Assembly (NCBI GenBank): GCA_903825095.1 | Contig: CAIJZF010000073.1 | Span: 1-13,860, forward strand | Direction of reading: 5' to 3' | DNA from: an uncultured Bacteroidota bacterium | Lineage (GTDB): Bacteria; Bacteroidota; Bacteroidia; Chitinophagales; Chitinophagaceae | Length of the DNA stretch: 13,860 nt | In this document: in pieces, positions 7,107-13,860 of the stretch | Position numbering within the stretch: position 1 is the stretch's first letter | Layout: every line of letters starts with the position of its first letter | Notes under the pieces: generated by a model | Databases searched by the model: none | What the model saw: only the letters and a program-made list of their open reading frames with translations | Told to the model about the DNA's origin: nothing | Made by a program: the position numbers and the translations under genes

Positions 7107-8234
7107 ATGGAAAGAATTTATTTTGATAATGCAGCTACCACTTCACTAGACCCCTTGGTCTTAGAAGCCATGATGCCTTATATGACCGAAAAATTTGGCA
7201 ACCCCTCTTCTATTTATAGTTATGGGCGTGAAACTAGAATGGCTATTGAGCAAGCAAGAAAACAAGTTGCTAAAATTTTAGGCGCTCGTCCTGCAGAAAT
7301 ATTCTTTACTAGTGGAGGCACAGAAAGTAGCAATACTATTTTACATGCAGCCATGGAAAATTTGGAATGCACACACATTATTAGCTCCCCCATCGAACAC
7401 CATGCCACTTTACATACCGTAAGTCATTTAGCTAAGAAATATAATGCAAAACTCAGCCTAGTAAACATTCTTCCCAATGGACATATCGATACCATCCATT
7501 TAGAAGAACTACTTGCCGCTTCGAATGAAAAAACTATTGTGAGCATTATGCATGCCAACAATGAAATTGGCAATATGATTGACCTAATGGAGATAGGTGG
7601 TATTTGTAAAAAGTATAATGCTTATTTCCACAGCGATACCGTACAAACCGTTGGCCATTTCCCTTTTGACTTAGCCAACACGCCTGTCGATTTTATTACA
7701 GGCGCTGGACATAAATTTCATGGACCTAAAGGAGTAGGCATTTTATATATTAGCGAGAATATAAAAATTAACCCATTATTACATGGTGGTGCACAGGAAA
7801 GAAATATGCGCGCGGGTACTGAAAATTTATATGGCATTGTAGGATTAGCCAAGGCTTTAGAAATGGCTACTGAAAATTTTGAAAAAGACAGTGCAACTAT
7901 TGCTGGTTTAAAAAAATACATGCACGATGAATTAGTGAATAAAGTACCTGGTGTGAGTTTTAATGGAGACCCTTTTGGCAAAAGCCTTTACACGACCTTA
8001 AGCGTTAATTTTCCCAAGTCGGAAAGAACAGAAATGATCTTATTTAATTTAGACATTCAAAATATATGTGCTAGTGGAGGCAGTGCCTGTTCTAGTGGTG
8101 CACAAACAGGATCTCATGTAATACAAGCACTACATAAAGGAAGCAATGACGTAACAGTTCGTTTCTCTTTCTGTAAACACAATACAAAGGCCGAAATTGA
8201 TAAAGTGGTAGCTACCCTATTAACTATTTTATAA
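7107..8234 (+). CDS. Group I (IscS/NifS-type) cysteine desulfurase
   Basis: A PLP enzyme that turns cysteine into alanine and holds the sulfur as a persulfide for Fe-S clusters or thiolated tRNA. The 375-residue protein starts YFDNAATTSLDP. It has the cofactor region TSGGTESSN (about 68-76), EHH at 97-99, and the PLP lysine Lys203 in GAGHKFHGPKG. The catalytic cysteine is Cys328, in the flexible loop ASGGSACSSG, whose length marks group I rather than SufS. RAGTEN (235-240) is also conserved. No iscU, sufE or regulator gene lies beside it; the neighbour is glmM. It may therefore be a stand-alone desulfurase serving tRNA thiolation or a distant Fe-S system; iscS, nifS and csd-type names cannot be separated here. 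A strong hairpin follows 23 bp after the stop codon. Confidence 0.92.
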   Translation: MERIYFDNAATTSLDPLVLEAMMPYMTEKFGNPSSIYSYGRETRMAIEQARKQVAKILGARPAEIFFTSGGTESSNTILHAAMENLECTHIISSPIEHHATLHTVSHLAKKYNAKLSLVNILPNGHIDTIHLEELLAASNEKTIVSIMHANNEIGNMIDLMEIGGICKKYNAYFHSDTVQTVGHFPFDLANTPVDFITGAGHKFHGPKGVGILYISENIKINPLLHGGAQERNMRAGTENLYGIVGLAKALEMATENFEKDSATIAGLKKYMHDELVNKVPGVSFNGDPFGKSLYTTLSVNFPKSERTEMILFNLDIQNICASGGSACSSGAQTGSHVIQALHKGSNDVTVRFSFCKHNTKAEIDKVVATLLTIL

Positions 8235-8257
8235 GCAGACTAGTTTACCTACCCTAT

Positions 8258-8295
8258 AAAAAAAGGTCCTCCGATTTATGGAGGACCTTTTTTTT
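8258..8295. terminator. Bidirectional hairpin terminator after the cysteine desulfurase
   Basis: Seven A and GGTCCTCC (8258-8272) pair perfectly with GGAGGACC and the T run (8280-8294) around a 7-nt loop, GATTTAT; eight T follow the GC stem. The mirrored A and T tracts let it serve both the plus-strand desulfurase and the convergent minus-strand DUF2723 gene. Confidence 0.92.
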
Positions 8296-8362
8296 ATTAG
8301 ACTAAGTGATAGTCAAATTTTACTCTTTTGCAATTAACTATTCAACATTATTGCATTCAGTA

Positions 8363-11300
8363 CTATTTTTTTACTGCAAAGTCTTGACTCATTTTATTAA
8401 TAGCTGCAATTAATTGATAAGTAGTTAAAGCGTCTTGAACAAATACAATTTGCTTATTGCTTAAACCATTAGGCTTACTCTGATAAGCATTCTCCAGGTT
8501 TTGCATAAACTGATCTTCAGACATTGGGTCACCCAAGGATTTATAATAAGCAATTTCTTGATTTAAGTCCTTCAATACCGAGCTTGATACTTTCTTAGCA
8601 ACATTCATTTCGCCAGCTGCATAACAAGATTGTAGGAATATATAAGAGAAATAATTATGTTGATTACCTCTATTAGAAGTCATACCATAAGGGAAACTCT
8701 TCTCGTTGGTTTCGCTATCTAATTTTCTGATAATTTGTCTAGCACTGTCTAATTTACCCTCGCTCACTAAAGCTTGAGCAATTTGTGCAACGGTTAAACG
8801 AATAGAATTTAAATGTCTGCGATTTTCTTCATCGTAGTATACATTTGGATTTTTTGCATTGCCAAAAGTAAACTTCGTCATAATGTTTTTATAAGAAACA
8901 TCGGCATCAATGCTTTGACCTATAGTTGGAACTAATTGATATGACATACCTGTTTGACGCACATACTTGTCTAATCCCATTTCTTTTAACTCCTGTGTAG
9001 AAGTAAAGCAAATAGGTCTCTTAAATTGAGAAGTAGCAATAATGGCATAAATAGCCATTTCATTTTTAAGTAGGTATTGTCTATTGGGATTAAAATCAAT
9101 TAATAATTCATCCACTATGTTATCAGTTGGTTTTGCAATACCTGAAGCCAAGGCATTTGCCTTATTAACAGGCACTTTAAACTTATGGGTAGGGAATATA
9201 TTCACTGGCCCTTCCTGTGTAGAGGCTTGGTATTTTCCTGAAGGATCTGCAATGACATTTCTAAATACAGAATCTAAATTATGGTAAGTTGAATCCCCAA
9301 AACCAGGCACCGCATTGTAATAAGCTACATTCAACTTACTACCAGATACTTGGTCTTCGGTAAATATAAGATCGAACTTATCGCTCTTATTCACTTTATA
9401 TCTAAGTTCTTTCATGTACCAATCAGAACCTAATAAACTATTCACCACCACACGCACATCGGGTCTAATGCCTTCTACTTCTTGGGCATACCATAAAGGA
9501 TAAGTATCGTTGTCTCCAAAAGAAAATAAAATAGCATTCGGAGGACAGCTTTCTAAATAATTACGGGCTAAATCGCGTGGTAAAGTTTTTTGACTTCTAT
9601 CATGGTCATCCCATTCTTGTTGCGCCATCAATGCTGGCACTGCTAAAAACGATATAACAGTAGCCGCAATAGCAGCTATTTTTTTAGTAAGGAATTTCTC
9701 TAACCAAATGGCTACTTGTAAAACACCTAACCCTATCCAAATAGCAAATGCATAGAAAGAACCAACATAAGCATAATCACGCTCACGTGGTTGTAAGCTT
9801 TGTTGATTCAAATAAATTACAATGGCAATACCGGTAAAGAAGAAAAGAAGTCCTGTTACAATGAAGTCTTTCTTATTTTTTTGATATTGAAAAATAAATC
9901 CAAGTATACCTAAAAGAAAAGGCAACATAAATAAAGAGTTATGTGCTTTATTTTGATTCTTGATACTGTCTGGCAATTTCGATTGGTCTCCGAAAAGGAA
10001 ATTATCAACAAAAGAAATACCTGTGCTAAAATTACCATCTCTTACATTTCCAAAACCTTGCAAATCGTTCTGCTTACCTGCAAAATTCCATAGGAAATAA
10101 CGCAGGTACATAAAACCAAATTGGTAATTGGTAAAGTACTTAATATTATCTCTTAAGGTAGGAGGCGTTCCGTCTTCCACTCCTGCAAAGGCTTTAAAGC
10201 TATCCATCTGACCTCTGTCATTATCAGAATCCCACATTCTTGGAAACAAGTGAGCCGATGGCGCAGAAGACCAATCTCTTTTATAATTTTTACCAGCAAT
10301 CTCATAAGTAGTTTTTGCTTTCACATATTGGTCTCCATTTTCTACATTCTCTACTTTATCTACATAATCTGGTCCGAATAAAATAGGCCAGTCACCATAC
10401 TGCTCTCTTCCTAAATAACCCATTAAAGTAACTGGATTGTCTACATTATACATATCCACTGAAGGATCTGCATTAGAGCGAACCATGGTCGTTAAATAAC
10501 TAGTATACCCTAACAAGAAAAAAGCAGTACACCAAATACCTAACTTTAAAAAGTATTTTCCTTTCTTATCGGCGTAACGAATGCCTAATGCTAAAATAAT
10601 AGCCACCAAAACAAAGAAGAAAATAAAACCAGTAAAGAATGGAAGCCCCAATGAGTTCACAAAGTTAACATCAAAGGCACCCGCCCATTTAATAGTGTAT
10701 TGAATTAAAAATACTTGTACAAAACCTGTTATAACAACGCCAATTAAAAAAGCCACTAAACCCCCCACAAAGCTTGGCTTATATTGTCTAAAATAATAGA
10801 CCATAACAATAGCTGGTATGGTTAATAAGTTCAATAGATGCACCCCTATAGATACACCCATGATATAGAAAATAAAAATGATCCATTTGTCAGCACCTGG
10901 CTCATCGGCCTTATGCTCCCATTTTAAAATTGCCCAAAATACCAAGGCGGTAAAAAATGAACTAAGTGCATATACTTCACCCTCTACTGCACTATACCAA
11001 GCGGTATCGCTAAAAGTATATCCCAAGGCACCTACTATACCAGCGCCCATGATTAAAATAATTTGCTGAGTAGTTAAGGCTACTTCTTTGCTAGTCTCCA
11101 CCATTCTTTTGGCAAAATGCGTAATGGTCCAAAATAAAAATAAAATAGTAAACCCACTAGCAAGTGCACTCATGGTATTGACTGCCTTTGCTGCAGTTAA
11201 TGGATTGTCTCCAAAAAGGATAATAAAAACACGGCCCATTAAAACAAACATAGGCGCTCCTGGAGGATGTGGAATTTGTAATTTATAGGCACTGCTTATA

Positions 11301-11413
11301 AATTCTCCGCAGTCCCAAAAACTACCCGTTGCCTCAATTGTCATAACATAGACTGTACATGCAATCAAGGTCACGATCCAACCCGTCCAATTATTAATTT
11401 TTTTAAAGTCCAT
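8363..11413 (-). CDS. DUF2723 protein, GT117/TMEM260-like membrane glycosyltransferase
   Basis: A large 1016-residue multi-pass membrane protein of the DUF2723 family, grouped by annotation pipelines with glycosyltransferase family 117 and related to human TMEM260, a protein O-mannosyltransferase. Near the N-terminus lies the conserved loop GSFWDCGEFISSAYKLQIPHPPGAP (30-54), whose acidic pair Asp34/Glu37 is a plausible GT-C catalytic site. About a dozen hydrophobic helices fall within residues 11-310 and 495-597, interrupted by a large soluble loop (about 311-490). The block QPRERDYAYVGSFYAFAIW (541-559) is conserved. The soluble C-terminal half contains FSFGDNDTYPLWYAQ (630-644) and a helical tail that may form TPR-like repeats. 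Bacteroidota O-glycosylate many secreted proteins, so a periplasmic protein or lipid glycosylation role is reasonable but inferred. It is transcribed alone, between a hairpin and its own promoter. Confidence 0.85.
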   Translation of the reverse strand: MDFKKINNWTGWIVTLIACTVYVMTIEATGSFWDCGEFISSAYKLQIPHPPGAPMFVLMGRVFIILFGDNPLTAAKAVNTMSALASGFTILFLFWTITHFAKRMVETSKEVALTTQQIILIMGAGIVGALGYTFSDTAWYSAVEGEVYALSSFFTALVFWAILKWEHKADEPGADKWIIFIFYIMGVSIGVHLLNLLTIPAIVMVYYFRQYKPSFVGGLVAFLIGVVITGFVQVFLIQYTIKWAGAFDVNFVNSLGLPFFTGFIFFFVLVAIILALGIRYADKKGKYFLKLGIWCTAFFLLGYTSYLTTMVRSNADPSVDMYNVDNPVTLMGYLGREQYGDWPILFGPDYVDKVENVENGDQYVKAKTTYEIAGKNYKRDWSSAPSAHLFPRMWDSDNDRGQMDSFKAFAGVEDGTPPTLRDNIKYFTNYQFGFMYLRYFLWNFAGKQNDLQGFGNVRDGNFSTGISFVDNFLFGDQSKLPDSIKNQNKAHNSLFMLPFLLGILGFIFQYQKNKKDFIVTGLLFFFTGIAIVIYLNQQSLQPRERDYAYVGSFYAFAIWIGLGVLQVAIWLEKFLTKKIAAIAATVISFLAVPALMAQQEWDDHDRSQKTLPRDLARNYLESCPPNAILFSFGDNDTYPLWYAQEVEGIRPDVRVVVNSLLGSDWYMKELRYKVNKSDKFDLIFTEDQVSGSKLNVAYYNAVPGFGDSTYHNLDSVFRNVIADPSGKYQASTQEGPVNIFPTHKFKVPVNKANALASGIAKPTDNIVDELLIDFNPNRQYLLKNEMAIYAIIATSQFKRPICFTSTQELKEMGLDKYVRQTGMSYQLVPTIGQSIDADVSYKNIMTKFTFGNAKNPNVYYDEENRRHLNSIRLTVAQIAQALVSEGKLDSARQIIRKLDSETNEKSFPYGMTSNRGNQHNYFSYIFLQSCYAAGEMNVAKKVSSSVLKDLNQEIAYYKSLGDPMSEDQFMQNLENAYQSKPNGLSNKQIVFVQDALTTYQLIAAINKMSQDFAVKK

Positions 11414-11433
11414 TTTTAGCGTTTTATTAGTTG

Positions 11434-11441
11434 CAAACTTA
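11434..11441 (-). promoter_or_regulatory. Bacteroidota -7 promoter box for the DUF2723 gene
   Basis: The minus strand reads TAAGTTTG, an exact TAnnTTTG match ending 20 nt before the ATG at 11413, which implies a leader of about 15 nt. The leader is A-rich (ACGCTAAAA just before the ATG). No good -33 element is seen at the usual spacing. Confidence 0.55.
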
Positions 11442-11466
11442 ATTGAAACTAGCCAAAATGGGAAAT

Positions 11467-11485
11467 TAATAGGCCTATAATAGGC
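11467..11485. repeat. Two direct copies of TAATAGGC, 11 bp apart, with embedded palindrome
   Basis: TAATAGGC occurs at 11467-11474 and again at 11478-11485, starting 11 bp apart, about one helical turn. The first copy overlaps the perfect palindrome ATAGGCCTAT (11469-11478). The site is in the 131-bp divergent spacer between the DUF2723 gene and mtaB, upstream of both promoter boxes, so it could be a regulator binding site. Chance is not excluded. Confidence 0.4.
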
Positions 11486-11529
11486 TCTTTAAGTATATTT
11501 TAAGATTTCCCCGTTCCCCCTAGGTTTTT

Positions 11530-11537
11530 TATCTTTG
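11530..11537 (+). promoter_or_regulatory. Bacteroidota -7 promoter box for mtaB
   Basis: TATCTTTG matches TAnnTTTG exactly and ends 7 nt before the mtaB ATG, predicting no leader or one of only a few bases. It is preceded by a T run and the C-rich stretch CCCCGTTCCCCC. No TTG is visible at -33 distance. Confidence 0.55.
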
Positions 11538-11544
11538 AGCCCTC

Positions 11545-12840
11545 ATGCAGAAAAACCAATCGGTCGCTTTTCATACTTTAGGCTGTAAACTCAATTTTTC
11601 AGAGACTTCCACCCTTTCTAGACAATTAGAGAAGGAAGGCTTTGAGAAAAAGGCCTTTACGGAGAAAGCAGATATTTATGTGATCAATACCTGTTCAGTT
11701 ACCGAAAATGCAGATAAAGAATGTCGCCAATTGGTAAGAAGAATTCAAAGACTGGCCCCAGAAAGCTTTGTAGTGATCACGGGCTGCTATGCTCAATTAA
11801 AACCCAAGGAAATTGCTGAAATTCCTGGAGTGGATTTAGTGTTAGGCGCTTCTGAAAAGTTTAACCTTGTTCCCCATTTAGCCAATTTAACCAAGGGCGA
11901 TGCGACTAAAATTTGCAGTTGCGATATTGATACCGTTACCGATTTTAAAAGTTCTTATTCCGTAAATGATAGAACCCGTACTTTTTTAAAAGTGCAAGAT
12001 GGTTGTGATTACAGTTGTACTTTTTGCACCATTCCCATGGCTAGAGGTAAAAGTAGAAGTGACCGTATTGAAAATGTAGTAGCCGATGCCAAGTCCTTAG
12101 CAACTAATGGGGTGAAAGAAATTGTATTAACTGGCATTAATTTAGGCGATTTTGGAAAAAGTGAAGAAGGCGGAAAAAAACATACAGAAAATTTCTTTGA
12201 TTTACTGAAAGCCTTAGAGCAAGAAACAAATATGCCTAGGTACCGTATCTCTTCTATTGAACCCAATTTACTCACCAATGAAATTATTGAATTTGTAGCA
12301 ACGAGTAAACGCATTATGCCGCATTTTCATATTCCATTACAAAGTGGTTCGAACGCAGTTTTAAAATTAATGCAAAGAAGATATACCCGTGATTTATACC
12401 AAGAAAGAGTGGACCTAATTAAAAAAATAATGCCGCATGCTTGTATTGGAGTGGATGTGATTGTGGGTTCTCCGGGTGAAACAGAAGAATATTTTAAAGA
12501 AAGCCTTGAATTTATTCATGCATTAGACATTGCTTACTTGCATGTATTTACCTATTCAGAGAGAGCAGCTACCAAGGCCTTGACCATTAAGCCCATTGTG
12601 CCTATGCAAGAGCGTCATGAGAGAAATAAAATACTTAGGAATTTATCTTATCAAAAATTACAATACTTCACAGCATCACAAAGAGGAAGCACTAGAAAGG
12701 TTTTATTTGAATCGCCCAAAGTGAATAAAGAAGATGAATCTATTGTAATGCTAGAAGGATTTACTGATAATTATATAAAAGTGGAAACACCATTTCGTGC
12801 CGAGTGGAGCAATCAAATAATTGATTGGACCTTAGTATAG
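11545..12840 (+). CDS. mtaB: tRNA t6A37 methylthiotransferase MtaB
   Basis: A radical SAM enzyme that adds a methylthio group to t6A37 of ANN-decoding tRNAs, giving ms2t6A and improving decoding. The 431-residue protein has the three methylthiotransferase domains. The N-terminal MTTase domain supplies three cluster cysteines: Cys14 (TLGCKLN), Cys50 (NTCSVTENAD) and Cys81 (GCYAQ). The radical SAM domain has CxxxCxxC at Cys154, Cys158 and Cys161 (DGCDYSCTFC), followed by TIPMARGKSRS. A C-terminal TRAM-like RNA-binding region ends the protein. The start HTLGCKLN and the sequence TIPMARG fit MtaB better than MiaB or RimO. It diverges from the DUF2723 gene and converges on the UpxY-like gene, 29 bp from stop to stop, with no clear hairpin between them. 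Confidence 0.92.
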   Translation: MQKNQSVAFHTLGCKLNFSETSTLSRQLEKEGFEKKAFTEKADIYVINTCSVTENADKECRQLVRRIQRLAPESFVVITGCYAQLKPKEIAEIPGVDLVLGASEKFNLVPHLANLTKGDATKICSCDIDTVTDFKSSYSVNDRTRTFLKVQDGCDYSCTFCTIPMARGKSRSDRIENVVADAKSLATNGVKEIVLTGINLGDFGKSEEGGKKHTENFFDLLKALEQETNMPRYRISSIEPNLLTNEIIEFVATSKRIMPHFHIPLQSGSNAVLKLMQRRYTRDLYQERVDLIKKIMPHACIGVDVIVGSPGETEEYFKESLEFIHALDIAYLHVFTYSERAATKALTIKPIVPMQERHERNKILRNLSYQKLQYFTASQRGSTRKVLFESPKVNKEDESIVMLEGFTDNYIKVETPFRAEWSNQIIDWTLV

Positions 12841-12876
12841 AAAAATTATTAGAAAGATTATTACAAAGATTATTGG
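12841..12876. repeat. Three tandem imperfect 12-bp units at the mtaB/upxY junction
   Basis: The units are AAAAATTATTAG (12841-12852), AAAGATTATTAC (12853-12864) and AAAGATTATTGG (12865-12876). The array begins right after the mtaB stop codon, and its third unit contains the stop codon and final Gln codon of the convergent UpxY-like gene. Because the period is four codons, each unit places a TAA in the UpxY frame (12870-12872, 12858-12860, 12846-12848). Confidence 0.75.
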
Positions 12877-13388
12877 AGCGAAACTTCAGAAGCTTTGAAT
12901 TCAACAATCATCATCATATTAATACTTTCCAACTTCACATAAACCGATTTTTTACTCGCTTTTATCACTTCTCCTTTCTGCCCCATAAATAATCCCTGAT
13001 TAATCTCCACTTTAGTTTGAGGGGGTATATTGGCCATATCCACTACTTGAATAGTGGCATCCGACTGGCCCAAGTATTTACGAATTGCCTCAATTTCATT
13101 ATCTCTAATAATAGCGGGCTTTCTTAGAAAGTATAAAAAATTCACTACCCCCATGGTAGATAAAATTTTAGTGTGGTCTTCTTTGCTAGCTTTAATGAAA
13201 ACATAAGATCTAAAGAGTGGCTCTTCGATAATCTTTTTTCTATCAGACCATTGTCTTTCTCTTTTTTGAACAGGGCACCAGCTTTCAAAACCATTTTTGG
13301 TTAATAAGCCGTCTACCTTTTTCTCCCATTTAGACTTTGTATATATTACATGCCATGTTTTAACATTGGCCCCGGTTTCAACTTTCAT
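12870..13388 (-). CDS. UpxY-type NusG paralogue (transcription antiterminator)
   Basis: A 172-residue specialised NusG-family protein. The NGN domain spans about residues 11-108 and has the typical start TWHVIYTKSKWEKKV, the block NGFESWCPVQKRERQW and PLFRSYVFIKA. A C-terminal KOW domain (about 126-160) includes INQGLFMGQKGEVIK and YVKLESI. NusG paralogues bind RNA polymerase; in Bacteroides the UpxY members let it read through capsular polysaccharide operons. Housekeeping NusG lies by secE and ribosomal protein genes, which is not the context here. The gene instead follows the Prc-like protease by 6 nt and is last in its unit, with no polysaccharide gene next to it in this window. The ATG at 13388 leaves a natural 10-residue lead into the NGN domain. 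What it regulates is unknown. Confidence 0.87.
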   Translation of the reverse strand: MKVETGANVKTWHVIYTKSKWEKKVDGLLTKNGFESWCPVQKRERQWSDRKKIIEEPLFRSYVFIKASKEDHTKILSTMGVVNFLYFLRKPAIIRDNEIEAIRKYLGQSDATIQVVDMANIPPQTKVEINQGLFMGQKGEVIKASKKSVYVKLESINMMMIVEFKASEVSLQ

Positions 13389-13394
13389 ACGCCT

Positions 13395-13860
13395 CTATCC
13401 TTTTTTAGCGATTAAATTGGGCTTAGCAAACTCTGTTAATAATTTACTAGACTCACTTACTTGAATATCCTTAGCAACCATCTTCAACCAAGCCTGATAC
13501 CTGTCTTGTTTTGATTTATCTGGATTATTATAAAACTTATCATAATCTGCTTTTAAAGCAGTCACCGTCATAGGTGTCTTCAATTTCAAAATATTTTCAT
13601 TTTGTTGAATAACATTTTGAATTTCTTTTTTATACTGTCTGTATTTATTAATCTCTAAAGCCACCGACTTATCTACTTGAGCAGACACCCATTGTAAGTT
13701 TTTCTTAAATCGAATAGCAGCGGTATCGTTCTTTATTTTATTATTGGCTTTTAAAGCAATAGTAGCAATCTCATTTGAACTTGTCCAAGGTGCATACTTA
13801 GCACGCTCCATCTCATCCCATGGCAAGGCAGATGGATTGTCTTTTTCACGGTATTTCAAA
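13395..13860 (-). CDS. prc: Tail-specific protease Prc/Tsp, C-terminal end (cut by right window edge)
   Basis: Only the last 155 or so residues lie in the window. The visible part matches the C-terminal domain (DUF3340) of Prc-type carboxy-terminal processing proteases: YREKDNPSALPWDEME near the edge corresponds to the EKDNPSALPWD block of this family, followed by a helical, lysine-rich region and a final helix, DRYQAWLKMVAKDIQVSESS, resembling the family's end. Prc cleaves proteins from exposed C-termini in the periplasm and affects lipoprotein and cell-wall hydrolase turnover. The PDZ and Ser/Lys catalytic regions are outside the window. The first complete codon (13857-13859) is TTG, here an internal leucine rather than a start. 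The stop is 6 nt before the UpxY-like gene, so the two are probably co-transcribed. Confidence 0.85.
   Translation of the reverse strand, partial: LKYREKDNPSALPWDEMERAKYAPWTSSNEIATIALKANNKIKNDTAAIRFKKNLQWVSAQVDKSVALEINKYRQYKKEIQNVIQQNENILKLKTPMTVTALKADYDKFYNNPDKSKQDRYQAWLKMVAKDIQVSESSKLLTEFAKPNLIAKKG

Noticed and set aside
12009..12314. Minus-strand open frame of 101 codons inside mtaB
   Set aside because: It is antisense to the conserved radical SAM region of mtaB; the open frame is a by-product of that sequence.
12870..13388. Housekeeping NusG
   Set aside because: The canonical nusG lies with secE and ribosomal protein genes. This gene follows prc and has UpxY-like sequence, so a paralogue is more likely.
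13857..13859. Possible TTG start of a separate 154-residue protein at the right edge
   Set aside because: The following residues match the interior of the Prc C-terminal domain, so the TTG is an internal leucine of a gene running off the window.
1..13860. CRISPR arrays, tRNA or rRNA genes, insertion sequences, toxin-antitoxin or defence genes
   Set aside because: I looked across the window and saw no spaced repeats, cloverleaf-like genes, transposase motifs or terminal inverted repeats, and no small gene pair of toxin-antitoxin type.

Overview
The window reads as ordinary chromosome from an AT-rich member of the Bacteroidota, most likely the Chitinophagaceae or a relative (family-level placement is inference). 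Three things point there. Several start codons are preceded by the Bacteroidota -7 box TAnnTTTG, and the starts lack clear Shine-Dalgarno sites. Bacteroidota-type families are present: a DUF2723 glycosyltransferase-like protein, DUF6702, a UpxY-type NusG paralogue and a HIxDIxGxDH HupE. Secreted proteins begin with signal peptides ending in 'AQ'. There are no rRNA or tRNA genes, no CRISPR array, no insertion sequence and no prophage gene. Coding density is very high and no gene-free stretch exceeds about 130 bases.

Layout, left to right. Positions 1-294 (-) hold the N-terminal part of lipB (lipoate attachment), divergent across only 44 bp from rluD (+, 23S rRNA pseudouridine synthase). A hairpin with A- and T-rich arms separates rluD from a convergent block: a secreted M1-family metallopeptidase (-) behind a HupE/UreJ-type membrane protein (-), with a small exported DUF6702 protein (+) diverging from it. 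DUF6702 overlaps the tail of a convergent PAP2 phosphatase (-) by 11 bp. PAP2 diverges from glmM (+, phosphoglucosamine mutase), followed by a group I cysteine desulfurase (+). A perfect hairpin then separates these from a convergent 1016-residue DUF2723/GT117-type membrane protein (-). Across a 131-bp divergent spacer lies mtaB (+, tRNA ms2t6A37 synthesis). mtaB converges on a two-gene unit (-): the C-terminal end of a Prc/Tsp tail-specific protease, running off the right edge, followed 6 nt later by a UpxY/NusG-like antiterminator.

How the genes fit together. Most are separate housekeeping functions: lipoylation, rRNA and tRNA modification, amino-sugar supply for the cell wall, sulfur mobilisation. 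A second theme is the cell envelope: M1 peptidase, HupE, DUF6702, PAP2, the DUF2723 protein and Prc all act in or across the membrane. The M1/HupE/DUF6702 block is the best candidate for an incompletely understood system; I suggest it is a metal-linked envelope module, which is inference. The other points of interest are promoter boxes 4-7 nt from the ATG (probable leaderless mRNAs), two small tandem repeats in intergenic positions, and an antiterminator paralogue sitting last in its unit. I found no clearly new defence or mobile system.
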